64,000 bases of DNA from Adiantum capillus-veneris (GCA_014529385.2 CM043945.1:142082241-142146240), one strand, 5' to 3'; positions 49,906-61,274 are shown, counted from the stretch's first letter. Program-made: numbers and translations. The notes: generated by a model not told the origin, from the sequence alone.

Positions 49906-52017
49906 TGGAGAGGGGGAATAGGAAACACACCCAGCACACAAAATGTTTGCCTCTCTATAGCCTAGGGATTCCACAACACCCCTAACCTCTCTAATAACAC
50001 CTTCAAATTGGATAATTCGCACTAACAACTCCACTTTAGCATACAGAACAACTGTCTCACACCTTGCAAAAACCATCCTACAACACAAACGCACCCACAC
50101 TGCTCAACTCACCCTTTTTGGCTCACAAGACACCCCAATTCTGCCCTCTTAGTGACACCCTTCAAGCTGCAGGCAAACCCTCTGCAAGCACTGGGAAGTA
50201 CACAAAGAGCAAGAGAAAAAGAGGGGGATGGGGAGAAGCAACACAAGAAATAGGGGCAAATGTTTGGTATTATTGCATAGGGAGATAGTACAGTCAAGTA
50301 TGCAGCTCCAATGGAAAGCTTGCAGTACACAGGCTTGAAAACCTTCAATCACTCTGTCTGGCAAAGAAGCCCTCAAAAGATCACTTCTATGCCCTTTTAT
50401 AAGGCTTGGCTAAGGCTAAAAATGAAAAACACAAGGAGCTATCTAGCTTGTACAATTAACTGGAGCTTCGTTTATAAATTTTCTTGCATGGCCACCACTT
50501 GGCACTTTCTTGGTGTTTGGTATCTGCATGGTGAAAACTTGATCAATATGGCCGCCTGGCTCTCCATTGGACTTCATCCTTTGGTTTTTCTATCTTGCTC
50601 TTTCTCGACACCCCCCTTGTTGTGGGATTCCACCTTTGATTTGCACCTTGAAGCCTTCAAACGCTCACTTGCCATCCCTTGGTGGGATACCTCCCCTTTG
50701 GTATGTTCTCAAACTGTCTCTCTCTCTGCCATGGGAGACACCTCCCTCCCCTAATGGAATTTCCTCCTCTCATTGCCTTCACTACGGGACCCCTCCCCTA
50801 GCAGGCAATAGCGATGTCGCTATTGGGGGGACCTAACCCTTAAAAAACGTGGCCTCGTTAGGTGCGGGCATCGACCCTTACGGGCCACCATGTCATCAAT
50901 TGCAGTACACCAGCGCTCGCTCAGAGCCGCCCAAAATCGCCACGTGTGCCACTGGCGGTCCACCCACGCAGTGCCGGACCAAATCCGCCATAGCCAGGGA
51001 GCTCTCAAGGTCACTCCTCGCTTCACATGCCTTAAGAGGGCTCAGGGACCTGCCTTTATACCATGCCCTGTCCAACCAGTGAATCGTATATATGGGACTT
51101 GTGGCCGCCACGTGGCAGTCCACAAGTGCCCCTTCTTAGAGTGCCCTCCAAAAGAAAACCATTTTATGAGAGAAAAACCCCTCTTGGGGTGCCAACTTGG
51201 TTCCATTCCCATTTTCTTCTCATAGATCCCATTCCTGAGTCATTAAGCCCGGTCGCAACTGCAGGATGTTGACCTCAAACCCACCTAGCCTCACCGCATT
51301 TCACAATTCTCCAAGCCCGCGAATCGAGGCCGCAGAAAACCGACCAAAGCATATGCTATCAACTCCAGATAAGTGCACCCAATCTTCGAGCTTCCATATC
51401 TTTCTTCTCCGAGCTTTGTTTGACATACATCCAATTCTTGCTATCCCCTTATGATGCATACCCTATAGTAGAACCTCATCGCAACTCAAAAGACACCAGA
51501 TTGCACGATTCCCCAAGTCCTTAGGTGGGCACCAACCTAGCCCCCGGTAAAGTTTCAATAGGCCAGAAATTGCAATCCGTAACTCTTATCTGCAATCTGA
51601 AAAGACAAGTAGTCTCCATACATTGAGCACTATAAGCCTACACCCTGACTTCCACTTGGACCACTTGTCCCCAGCTGCCCTATCCGGAAAGAGTCTGCAA
51701 CACACTGGACCTTCAACCTTCAATAACTTGAGCTCCGTAGCTCGGTTTGATGAGACGTTTGGACTTGCTCCTTTAGCACTTCAAGCTCTTCATTCCTATA
51801 CCCAAACATTGTATCTCGTATCTTCTTCATCTGTTACTCAAATTAGCACCTTATGGAGCCTTCCTTGGCCTATAAACCGCATTAGTCATACATTTCCGTT
51901 GTTGCCTGTCAACCCATGATCTTCCTAGCTGCTCTAGCCTTTTGCCATGCTTCTGCTAGCCTGCATATATCTGCTCGTGCCATCTTCTATGGTTGACACA
52001 CTTTGGTTGTACCATCA
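49906..52017 (-). repeat. Z 3' LTR (2,112 bp)
   Basis: On the minus strand it starts TGATGGTACAACC at 52,017 and ends ...CTCTCCA at 49,906. It carries the dyad at 50,806-50,825. GACGT (49,901-49,905) is the expected left target duplication, but the right counterpart is not found because the other LTR lacks its outer end. Confidence 0.85.
50806..50825. promoter_or_regulatory. 20-bp dyad in Z 3' LTR
   Basis: CAATAGCGATGTCGCTATTG with perfect arms, beside a G run. The same in the 5' LTR at 55,067-55,086. Confidence 0.65.
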
Positions 52018-52037
52018 TTGCCCACCCCGTAGTTGAG
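52018..52037 (-). other. Z polypurine tract
   Basis: Minus-strand reading AACTACGGGGTGGGCAA directly before the LTR start TGATGG. G1 has similar GGGGGTGGGCAA text near 6,398-6,410. Confidence 0.6.
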
Positions 52038-52207
52038 CATTTATGCTCAACCACATAAGAGCTTTATTACCCTATAAACTGCAAAACTTGGCACACACTA
52101 TGAGAAAACAAAAACCATATATACACGGTTTTATTCTGCCTACTATCAAACCTTCAAGTGGGTTGCCCCACCCCCTGCATCATATAGCTTCCACCTGGAT
52201 CAAACAC

Positions 52208-53400
52208 CTACCTTTGATATCTTCCAGCCATTTGTGATTGCTCAACATAGTGCCGTACCGTAGCACCTAGACAACCATGTGTGTAGGCTGGCCCTAGCCT
52301 TGCTAACACCAAGCTCTCACACATGTATGACCCTCCCTCCCAACCAAATAAGGCCTTGAGCATAGACCCCAAAACCTGCTGAACCAAATTCCGCATAGCT
52401 GTATCTACCACCATATGCATCAACCATAGCTTACATACCTTTAATGGAAGCAAAGTCACTATTTGGGATTCTTGTTTCTCCACCCTTGGACATGTCTGCT
52501 GCATCCAAATCTCCTCCGTCTTTGGCATCACAACCTCCTCTTTGGCTACACACTCAATTCCAGCTTCATCAAATTCTTCCTCGTCTACCGGCCCTTCAAG
52601 GTCGATCAACACCTCTTGCTCTTCACCTTCAATTACTTGTTCTACAAGCACCTCTTCTACCGCTACCTCAGGCTCTTCCAAGGAAGAGAGAAACTCGCTC
52701 TCTTTTGCATTCACCTCGACTTCCTCCATAGGCACGACTGCTTTATCTCTCCTAGAAAAATGTTGCACCTGTTGCACCACCATGGCACCTTCCACCACTA
52801 CTTTCATCAGCATTGCCATTAGCATGGCTCCTCACACCACCTTCACTTGCATTCCATCATCTGTAGGCTTAGACTGCTCCATTTGGTCTTCATCATGCAT
52901 CTCGGCTTGCTTTGTTTCCCGTTCTTCTTGCACATGGGCTAATACCATATCATCAAACAAATAAGAGGGCAACTTTACCTTTACCAGCTTAGGCTCATCA
53001 GACTCCGTCTCCCCGTCATAGGATGTGGACTCATCCACACTGTTCTCCTCTCTTGTCTCCCAGCTACACGAGCTTATATCCTCATCATCACCGGCATCAT
53101 AACCCGATTCCGTATTTGCATCTTCATCTGCTTGTTGCTCCACAAAATCTTGACCATCTTCCCACCATTGCTCACTTTCTTCATCAACTCCTGAACCCTC
53201 GGTATCTGCAATCCCATTTCATTTTGCTATCTTTTCATGCAAACTTTCCACAAGAACAAGCTTTACCTTTTCAACCCGCACCACAACCTTCACTTCTGCT
53301 ACCACTTTTGCCTCTTTGTTCACCTCAACATGCAGCTTCTCCTCATTGACAAACTCTTCCACCCTCGGCACATGCACTTCACATACTGAAAAAATCTCCA
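52208..53400 (-). pseudogene. Z acidic non-pol coding region, unidentified, broken
   Basis: Minus-strand frames at 52,832-53,143 (MEQQADEDANTESGYDAGDD..., later PKLVKVKLPSYLFDD) and 52,208-52,825 (Glu/Val-rich, with EVAVEEVLVEQVIEGEEQE) are strongly acidic and lack membrane segments, zinc knuckles or polymerase motifs. Part of the first frame (DQMEQSKPTDDGMQVKVV) resembles text in Z2 at 60,680-60,730 on the plus strand (VDKSRPTEVDMHVKML), so the region was maintained in the family as protein. Function unknown. It is part of a broken element. Confidence 0.6.
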
Positions 53401-53485
53401 AGGAACATAGCCAATAGTAGATCTTACCTCAAAAGGCTGGGCATTCTGAGCACTTGGAATCACCCTTTGGTTGGACCAAAGAGCA

Positions 53486-54110
53486 CTACGCTACCTCCCC
53501 AACAAGCGTGTAATCTGCTGGCTTTGGCATGCCTAGCTCTAGCTTCCACTTTACCTTTCTGCTCTTCATCTTTTCCAGATAGACCATGTCTTCGTATGTA
53601 TCTGCACCGTCTTCCACCTTTTCTCTAATCATCAGATGCAAGCATTGTAGCAGCTTTGATAGCTTCAAATAATGATTTCTTTTGACCCCAGTAGCAGCCT
53701 CTAACTATTTCCAGCAAGCTTCAAACTGCTCAATGAAAATAGAGAAATCTTTACTTACATCTTGGTCTACCGCCTTCAGCCTTGTACCAGCCTCTTGTGG
53801 CGTAACCACCTCTCGAAACCGCTCCAAAAACTGACTTTGATATCTTTGCCATGATTCTCGATCACTTCTCTGTAAACCATCGAACCACACCTTGGCTCGT
53901 CCTCGCATCAACAATGGCACCGTCTGCAACCTTTTTGCATCCGTAGATATACACATCGACAACAGCCATAACTCAAAATCTGTTGACCAATCCTCGGGAT
54001 CTTCAATGGTAGTAAATATGGGGCCAAAACTTGGCTACACCATCTCTACCAGATTCAAACTTGACTATCAAACACCTCGACCATCAGCCAACCACTTTGG
54101 CTGAAAAACA
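53486..54110 (-). pseudogene. gag: Z gag remnants, fossil
   Basis: Minus-strand text MKLSKLLQCLHLMIREKVED and DTYEDMVYLEKMKSRKVK (53,520-53,668), plus LQTVPLLMRGRAKVWFDGLQ and FSIFIEQFEACWK (53,705-53,930), match the gypsy gag core. No zinc knuckle was found. The gag is related to G1/G3 gag and closer to Y' gag. Confidence 0.78.
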
Positions 54111-54144
54111 CCGCTTCAAACCTCAAATTGGAGCATCAGACAGC

Positions 54145-54162
54145 TCCTCAGTGGGGGCACCA
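54145..54162 (-). other. Z primer-binding site
   Basis: Minus-strand TGGTGCCCCCACTGAGGA, 5 nt from the LTR end, is the consensus form of the shared gypsy-type site. Confidence 0.8.
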
Positions 54163-54167
54163 GAAGA

Positions 54168-56922
54168 TGGAGATGGAGAATAGGAAACACACCCAGCACA
54201 CAAAATGTTTACCTCTCTATAGCCCAGGCATTTGACATCACCCCTAACCTCTCTAATAACACCTTCAAATTGGCTAATTTGCACTAACAACTCCACTTTA
54301 GCATACAGAACAACTGTCTCACACCTTAACAAAAAACACCCTACAACACAAATGCAACCACACTGCTCAACTCACCCTTTTTGGCTCACAATACACCCCA
54401 ATTTTTCCCTCTTAGTGACACCCTTGAAGCTGCAGGCAAACCCTCTGCAAGCACTGGCAAGTACACAAAGAGCAAGAGAAAAAGAGGGGGATGGGGAGAA
54501 GCAGCACAAGAAATAGCGGCAAATGTTTGGTATTATTGCATAGGGAGATAGTATATTCAAGTATGCAACTCCAATGGAAAGCTTGCAATACACAGGCTTG
54601 AAAAACTTCAATCACTCTCTCTGGCAAAAAAGCCCTCAAAAAATCACTTCTATGCCCTTTCATAAGGCTTGGCTAAGGCTAAAAATGAAACAAACAAGGA
54701 GCTATCTAGCTCGTACAATAAACTAGAGCTTTCTTTAGAAATTTTCTTGCATGGCAACCACTTGGCACTTTCTTCCTGTTTGGTATCTCCATGGTGAAAA
54801 CTTGCTCAATTTGGCCGCCTGGCTCTCCGTTTGACTTCATCCCTTTGGTTTTTCTCTCTTGCTTTTGTCGACACCCTTGTTGTGGGATTCCACCTTTGAT
54901 TTGCACCCTGAAGCCTTCAAACCCTCACTTGCTATCCCTTGGTGGGATACCTCCCCTTTGGAATGTCCTCAAACTGTCTCTCTCTCTGCCATGGGACAGC
55001 CCCCCCTCCCCTAATGGAATTTCCTCCTCTTAGTGCCTTCACTGCGGGACCCCTCCCCTAAGTAGGCAATAGCGATGTCGCTATTGGGGGGGGCCCTAAC
55101 CCTCAAAAAACGTGGCCTCATTAGGTGCGGGCATCGACCCTTACGGGCTGCCATGTCATCAACTACAGTACACTGCTCTGCCGCCGGCCTTTAACGCCAA
55201 CGGTCGCTTAGAGCCGCCCAAAATCACCGCGTGTGTCACCAGTGGACCACCCACGCAGTGCCGGACCAGATCCGCCATTGCTAAGGATCTCTCAAGCTCA
55301 CTCGTTGCTTTACATGCCTCAAGAGGGATCATGGCCCCGCCTTTATACCATGCCCCTGTCCAGCCAGTGAATCGTATATGGGACTTGCGGCCACCACGTG
55401 GCAGTCCACAAGCGCCCCTTCTTAGAGTGGCCTTAAAAAAGAAAAACCATTTTATGAGAGAAAAACCCCTCTTGGGGTGCCAACTTGGTTCCATTTCCAT
55501 TTTCTGCTCACAGATCCCATTCTCAAGTCATAAAGCCCGGTCGCAATTAGGATGTCGACCTCAAACCCATCCAGCCTCACCGCATTTCACAGTTCTCCAA
55601 GCCCGCGAATTGAGGCCGCAAAAAACCGACCAAAGCATCTGCAATCAACTTCGGATAAGTGCACCCAATCTTTTAGCTTCCATATCTTTCTGCTCTGAGC
55701 TCTATTTGACATACAATCAATTCTTGCTAGCCCCGTTGTCGGGGGATTTGGGTTCGAAAGGTGAGCCGGGAAGGCGCAGGGCCTCTAGCTGTGAGAGGTG
55801 TGTGGAAGATAGTTGCAGCAGACACAATGAATGTAGACAAAGATTGAAATTAACAGCTTGGACAAGATCCCGAAGCTTGATTATCATTAACAGTGCCTCT
55901 GCTTTAATTAAATGTTAATTGAGGAGTTTAAGCTCCATACATCCGTTTAACCTGCCTTAATTCAGATAATAATAGAGAAAATAACACTTCAACTATCTCG
56001 ATGATGATAGTGTTGAGATCGATGATGATGATGTTGTTATGATTTCCCCTTTACCTTAATTGGCCTGCCAAGCTTAGCTTGATAATATTCCTCTCCTTCA
56101 TTCTTCTCGTGCTGCTTCAAGAGAGAGAGAGAGAGATGGTAGGATTAGAGTGGGCTATGGTGGCTTTGATTAGATTGGCTATGGAAGCTTGGATTAGAGT
56201 GGGTTAGGGAAGCTTGGATTAGAGTGGCTATGGAAACTTGGCTTAGGATTAGAGTGCTCAAAGCTTATGGCTTCCTCCCTGCTAATACAGCAGAGTATAA
56301 AAACTTGAATATCTCCTAATCGGTGCAGAATTAGCCTCTGTGCGTGAGACGCCATCACGGACCGTTTTGTCCAAAAACCTGTTTTACAAAAAAATTCCAG
56401 AATAGGACTTTTTCGGCCTCCCTCATGCAGAGATGTGAAGTCTCTCACACACTTTCCTTTTTACCACTGACCACATGTCTTCCTCTACCCAAGTTGCCTT
56501 ATATGTCCTAAGATCCCTTTCACATGTAAAACCTTTTCTTCAAGCATAAAATCTCTACGCTTAGGCCTTCATAACCACATAAAGCATACACTCTCTGGAC
56601 CTCATTGCTTGTTCTCGAGCCCTGGTCATTGCTCAATAAATGTGTAAGCTTCAAATAGACTTTTTCTACTTCCCTTTGCTCTTTTTCCCATCATGGAAGC
56701 GGAGCGGCACGACCCCGTATGATGCATACCCTGCTGTAGAACCTCATCGAAACTCAAAAGATGCCAGATTGCATGATTCCCCAGGTGGTCAAGTGGCACC
56801 AACCTAGCCCCTAGTAAAGTTTCAACTGGCCATAACTTGCGATCCGTAACTCCTATCTGCAATCTGAAAAGATAGGTAGGCTCCGTACATCGAGCACTAC
56901 AAGCTTATACCCTGACTTCCAC
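54168..56922 (-). repeat. Z 5' LTR, interrupted, outer end missing
   Basis: It aligns with 49,906-51,655. The dyad is at 55,067-55,086. Alignment is interrupted by 55,737-56,712 and resumes to 56,922, where C2 gag-side sequence begins. About 360 bp of the U3 end are not present. Confidence 0.8.
55737..56712. mobile_element. 976-bp insertion in Z LTR, probable solo LTR
   Basis: CCCCGT at 55,731-55,736 is repeated at 56,713-56,718, and the other Z LTR reads straight across this site. The insert starts TGTCGGGGGATTTGG. It contains a TATAAAA-type box near 56,295 and an AATAAA-type hexamer near 56,634, as a solo LTR would on the plus strand. The right terminus (...GGCACGA) does not give a perfect TG...CA pair, so the class is tentative. 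Confidence 0.6.
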
Positions 56923-56939
56923 AGGAGAGAGAGCGAGAG

Positions 56940-57296
56940 CCAAAGCTTCAAGGCGTGATCAACTCTTTGCAAAATGAGGAGAAGAAACATGTAAGTCCAA
57001 CATCATCATCTAGAGGAGCTTTCATTGCAAGGGGAGGAGCCTTTGTGACCAACAAAAACATGAAGGCATGCTTCAAGTGTGGGAAGCAAGGACACATTGC
57101 CAAAGATTGCCTCTCTTCCAAGGCATGTAGCAATTGTAGGAAGACTGGTCATCTTGCTTCAAATTGCTTCTTCAAGGATCAAGGAGCTAGTACCAACAGA
57201 AGAAGTGGCAGCAACCGAGCATCATCAAATATGATTGAAGAAGAAGAGGAGGAAGAGGTTGGTAGTAGCAGCATTGTTTACACTGATGTTTTGTAA
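56940..57296 (+). pseudogene. gag: C2 gag, C-terminal part with two zinc knuckles
   Basis: CFKCGKQGHIAKDC and CSNCRKTGHLASNC (57,070-57,170) are two CCHC knuckles of copia gag. A Glu-rich stretch and the end SSSIVYTDVL follow, terminating at 57,296. The 3' LTR comes only about 200 bp later. Packaging of RNA is the family role. Confidence 0.82.
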
Positions 57297-57483
57297 ACTC
57301 TGACAAAATATTTTGCCCCTTGTAATGAAGTCATGGTATTTGACCTCATTAGGTCAAGGGGAGATATATTGTCTCTTGGATCAGAGATGTTGAGTCTCCT
57401 GGATTGGAGACATCATGTATTTCTCCTGGATTGGAGTCGGTGAGAGTCATCATAATCATCATTGTCACCACCATAGCCCAACG

Positions 57484-57497
57484 TCCAAGGGGAGACT
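57484..57497 (+). other. C2 polypurine tract
   Basis: TCCAAGGGGAGACT directly before the LTR start TGTTGGG. A similar AAGGGGAGA run at 57,356-57,364 may be a second copy. Confidence 0.65.
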
Positions 57498-57684
57498 TGT
57501 TGGGTTTGTGGTCTTTAGTCTATGAGTGGGAACTACCTCTAGTCTACTAGGATGCTTAGTTCGCCTAGGACACATGTGGATGCCTAGGTGGAAGATGACA
57601 TGGACACTTGTACTACACATTGTACGACCCTCTAGATCTCCTATATAAGAGCACTCTTGTAGTCTCTTTATATGAATTATTAAT
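57498..57684 (+). repeat. C2 3' LTR (partial)
   Basis: It matches the first 187 bp of the 5' LTR (48,239-48,425), with a handful of differences. Similarity stops at about 57,684. Confidence 0.82.
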
Positions 57685-58334
57685 TACGAGTACCTAAACC
57701 TGGCAAAGTAATTATTTCAGGGTTTTGTAGATCCTAAAAAATCTTTGCAATCTGTCCAATAGACTGCTTGACCATGTTTGATAACGAAACTAATGTCATT
57801 AAAGATATGTCAAATGCATTCTAGGGTGTAAATTCATGATGAAGTTGCTCAAAGACAGACTTTGATAAAGCCTCTGTGAATTGGTAATATTGTTCTGGAG
57901 CTGAGGGATTTAGGCAACGATGAAGCTCAAGCTCTAGCATGCAATAAAAGTGATGTATTATCACTTTAATGGAATTTTTTTGGTGATTCTTTGCCAGGTT
58001 AATATCCGCCATATCTGCAAGATATAATTTTATAACATAAATGTTCTTAGAGAAGAAGAAAAACTATCAAATTTGTGTCATGTTTGATAATCCAAAATTC
58101 ACACACAATCTGACTTAACTCATAGCAAACGACAATATATTATGATTGCAATACATACATTGTACAATAGAGAGGAGATACACAAAGAGAGAAATGAAGA
58201 GAGGTGAACAGGCCAAAGTGTAAGGTATGCTCATCACAAGAACTGGACCTTGTTATGTACGCAACATAATACACGTAAATGATCGGAGCGTGAGGTACAC
58301 TCAACACAAGACCTGGACGTTGTGGTAATGTTGA
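57685..58334. other. No gene recognised
   Basis: AT-rich. A 63-codon minus-strand frame (57,821-58,012) has no recognised domain. The sequence may be the outer part of the Z2 LTR or older intergenic DNA. Confidence 0.45.
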
Positions 58335-58860
58335 TTGATAGTTCAATCAATCTAATCCCTATTGAAGTGTGTGGAATGCACAACACAACCATCAACGGAT
58401 AATTTAAAAATCTTGGATTGTGGTCAAACATCATACATATTTACATCCAAGACAACACCATTTAATCTACTGATAAGTGGCGTATCTACGAATAAAAAAA
58501 TACAAGGCGTGTCATGCTAAGATGAAGAGGGCATAGGTATGCATCTCTTCACTCTTAGGTAGACAAATGTATCCCTCATATTTCTATGTAGTAAGAACAA
58601 TGATGTGACTTAATCCAATCCCTGATGAGAAGTGTGTGGAAGTTACAACACAAATATCAGCGGACAACTTAACAATCTTAGATACATGCCAAATACTGTA
58701 TGTATTTACATCCAAGACAACACCAAGTCATCTACTAGTGATGAACAATGACGTGTCTTTAGAGTTCAAAACACAAGAGTAACCAGTGTGTCACACAAAG
58801 ATGAAGAGGACATAAACTATGCATCTCTCCACTCTCTGTTTGACAAATAGAAACTCTTGT
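58335..58860. repeat. Diverged tandem duplication, period about 275 bp
   Basis: 58,335-58,575 and 58,610-58,855 share ordered blocks (AAGTGTGTGGAA, TTTACATCCAAGACAACACC, AAGATGAAGAGG, TATGCATCTCT). They are clearly diverged, so the duplication is old. Confidence 0.65.
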
Positions 58861-58944
58861 GTGTACGTGAAGCAAACAATAATTTGAGCTGATCTAAAAT
58901 TGAGCAATCTATAGGACACTCTGGAGTGAGAGGTGTAGCATCAT

Positions 58945-59205
58945 GCCCACTACACACCACGAGTTGACCACTAAACCCTCAACTCAGCCCTGTGATGAGA
59001 GATAGACAACTGCACCACATGAGTGCGAATCTAAGTTTGTCCTAAAACCCTTCTCTGCAGTGAGTCAAGTGGCTGCTCAGCACGAGAAAGGTGACTAATT
59101 TATATACACTTTTGGAGTGATCCGGATGGCTACACACCACGAAGTGGCCTATAACATGCAAGCCAGCTCTTTGGTGAGAGTAAAACAATTGCACCACACG
59201 AGTCT
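58945..59205. repeat. Diverged tandem duplication, period about 185 bp
   Basis: 58,945-59,022 and 59,131-59,205 share CTACACACCACGA, GGTGAGAG/GATGAGAG and TTGCACCACACGAGT-type blocks in the same order. Confidence 0.55.
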
Positions 59206-59559
59206 GGCACAACACACAACAAAAAGTTAGAAAAGAGAAATACATGTTGAAAATTTTACCTCAAGCTCTAGCTGTCCCAAAATCCTTCTCAAACTCTGGC
59301 AATCTCAAGCTCCCTCTGTCTCACTAATCTCTTGAAGCTCTACAACCGTTTTCGATCGAAACTGGCGACGGTTTCTTATATAAGAATTTTTTCGATTGAA
59401 AAGACTTTTGATTTTAAAAAAAAGAAATACGGTGATTATACCGGATTTTGGTGTATAATAGAGTTTTATATGTATAATTATTTTGGTACTGGCGTATAAA
59501 TACAACACAAATAGAGAGGAAATTGTTTGTGTATCGGGTGTGTTCCCCTTTCCATCTTC

Positions 59560-59577
59560 TGGTGCCCCTAGTGAGGA
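59560..59577 (+). other. Z2 primer-binding site
   Basis: TGGTGCCCCTAGTGAGGA, two mismatches from the Z site, 5 nt after the LTR end CCA. Confidence 0.7.
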
Positions 59578-59953
59578 GAATTTGATCTCTCCTATTTGAA
59601 GGTGAAGTCATGGTTTCAGAGCTAATGAAGTGTAGATTTTGAAGAGTAGCTGATGTAAACGATGGCATGGATCAGTTTTCCTTTTTTCAGTTGGATTGAA
59701 GATACAAAAATTTTGGCTGCACGATTATGGTATGTTTGTGTTGGAGAGAAAGCTGACAAAAGCAGAAGGTGTGGTTCAAGTTTTTTTGAGCTGTTGGTTA
59801 GTGGAAAATCAAAACGATGGTACATGTATGGTTTGCGAGATGAAGAGAAAGTAGACTAAATAATTTTGGAAGCGTCATTTTGACGTCAATATGTGCAGGA
59901 TGTGCAACTGCATAAGGTAAAGCGAAACGTGGATGGAATAATTAAATCAAAGC

Positions 59954-60217
59954 TTGGATGGAGATTTTCAAGCATTTGTGTGGGAGTTCAAAGTCCTTTG
60001 GAGAAAATTGATAGAGGTAACTGCTACGCAAAGTGTTGATTATTTGAAATTAATCAAGTTTTTGAATTTCTTGCATGAGGAGGTTAGAAATAAAGAAAAC
60101 TCCAATGGGCTTGTGACGTATGCTGAAGCGGTTAATTTGGCAAGAGGCCGGACCAAGAAGTTTTTGAAGAAGCAGCAAGCTAGGCAAAATATATCAAATG
60201 TTGTTGTGTCTAGCTAG
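59954..60217 (+). pseudogene. gag: Z2 gag remnant, fossil
   Basis: FQAFVWEFKVLWRKLIEV and DYLKLIKFLNFLHEEVRNK align with FLDNFEACWAEL and YFKLDKFMACLHPKVREKV of G3 and with Z. TYAEAVNLARGRTKKFLKKQ matches DTYEDMVYLEKMKSRKVK of Z in position. Confidence 0.7.
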
Positions 60218-60571
60218 GCTGAAGTGATGGAAATGACGACAAGGTGGGAGAAAAGGGAAATGCCGATGTGAGAGGAACCGAGGGCTTTATGGATGCAAAG
60301 AGGTGGAGTGGTTTCTATGTTAAAGATGCCATTTAAGGAAGCTCTAGTTGTGAAACAAGATCAAGTGGTTCCAGATCGGGTGGAAGATGCACATGCAAAC
60401 TCAGGTGTTGTTTTCCAAGCTCCATTGAAGAGTGCTAAAGGTTAAAGAGTACAGTTTGTGGATGAGGTTGAAGCTTTGAAGATAGAGGAAATCCCCAATC
60501 TTCAGACAAAAAAGGAGGTGAAAACGGATAATTGCAAGTCCATGGATGCTAATAAGACATGAGAAACCAAT

Positions 60572-60826
60572 TTGTCGCACTCAAGGTATGAGGAATTTGA
60601 TCTCTTGCATGTGGATAAATATGTGAGAGTTGTATTAGAGAATCTCGAGAAGGTGAAAAATGATGTGCTTGATGAGATCCAAGTGGACAAATCCAGACCT
60701 ACAGAAGTGGACATGCATGTAAAGATGCTATGTGGTGCCATGCTAATGGATGTGCTTGGTATCCTAGTAGCTTTGACTAACATCTCCATGGCCTATATCT
60801 TTAACAGTGCTTGCTCATTTTGTTGA
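60572..60826 (+). pseudogene. Z2 remnant of the Z-family acidic frame, broken
   Basis: The frame carries LEKVKNDVLDEIQVDKSRPT and EVDMHVKMLCGAMLMDVLG, matching the order and spacing of Z residues DQMEQSKPTDDGMQVKVV and the GAMLMAML text that follows on the minus strand near 52,800-52,830. No function can be assigned. Confidence 0.6.
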
Positions 60827-61272
60827 AACACGTACTTGCCAAAGTTCTCATGAGGCACAGAACATTGGGCTTTGGTTGATGCCATATATAGCTTGTTGTA
60901 GGTCTACAAATTCTTGAGTTTTCACATCGATAATAGCCTTCATGTCTTCAGAGGAGGTCAATGTTCCTCTTTTCACGATCACACATCAATGTGACAAGTC
61001 CTATGTAGAAAGGGAACTCATTGGATGATGATAGCAAAGCATATGTGTTACCATATACATGTGGTAGTGATGTGTGTGAACACACTAGGACCACCGGGGC
61101 ATTTTTTCCCTCTTACGGAGGTTTTTTTCCCTGTGCATTGTATATACGCCCATCACTCTAGGGCTATCTATCTTTCCATTGCACACTAAGAAACACACTC
61201 TCTATTGTGTGCCTTGAGCTTCCTTTGTCTTCTCCAAGATGTGTGCATTTCTCTGCAACCCTAATTCCAACA
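60823..61272 (+). repeat. C3 5' LTR (start tentative)
   Basis: The right end is fixed by the PBS. A TATATA-type box lies at about 61,138-61,146. A later TGTTG at 60,893 is an alternative start. Confidence 0.55.
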
Positions 61273-61274
61273 AT

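Larger units (their letters stand above)
49906..56922 (-). mobile_element. Z: gypsy-type non-autonomous LTR element (gag plus acidic frame), broken; inserted in C2
   Basis: On the minus strand: 5' LTR 54,168-56,922 (U3 start missing, and interrupted by 55,737-56,712), PBS 54,145-54,162, gag remnants (53,486-54,050), an acidic region (52,208-53,400), PPT (52,018-52,035) and 3' LTR 49,906-52,017. The interior is only about 2.1 kb and holds no protease, RT or integrase. Several breaks. LTRs differ by around 5 percent by eye. Confidence 0.82.
48239..57684 (+). mobile_element. C2: copia-type non-autonomous element with gag only (TR-GAG), interrupted by Z
   Basis: 5' LTR 48,239-48,547, PBS 48,550-48,561, long leader, gag N-terminal part (49,653-49,900), gag C-terminal part with two zinc knuckles (56,940-57,296), PPT (57,484-57,497) and a partial 3' LTR (57,498-57,684). 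Only about 200 bp separate the gag end from the 3' LTR, so no pol is present there. Z occupies 49,906-56,922. Few breaks are visible in the gag pieces. Confidence 0.78.
59240..60820 (+). mobile_element. Z2: second Z-type non-autonomous element, plus strand, partial and broken
   Basis: An LTR end (...CTTTCCA at 59,554; left limit unknown, TATA-type CGTATAAATAC near 59,493) is followed by the PBS (59,560-59,577), a gag remnant (59,954-60,217) and a region matching Z's acidic frame (60,572-60,740). The 3' end is missing: copia C3 begins around 60,820. Confidence 0.7.

Noticed and set aside
52542-52964. 140-codon Ser/Thr-rich plus-strand frame
   Set aside because: Antisense shadow of the acidic minus-strand region of Z; the Z2 copy supports the minus-strand reading.
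52208-53143. Envelope-like gene in Z
   Set aside because: No signal peptide, membrane segment or cysteine-rich pattern; the region is acidic and soluble-looking.
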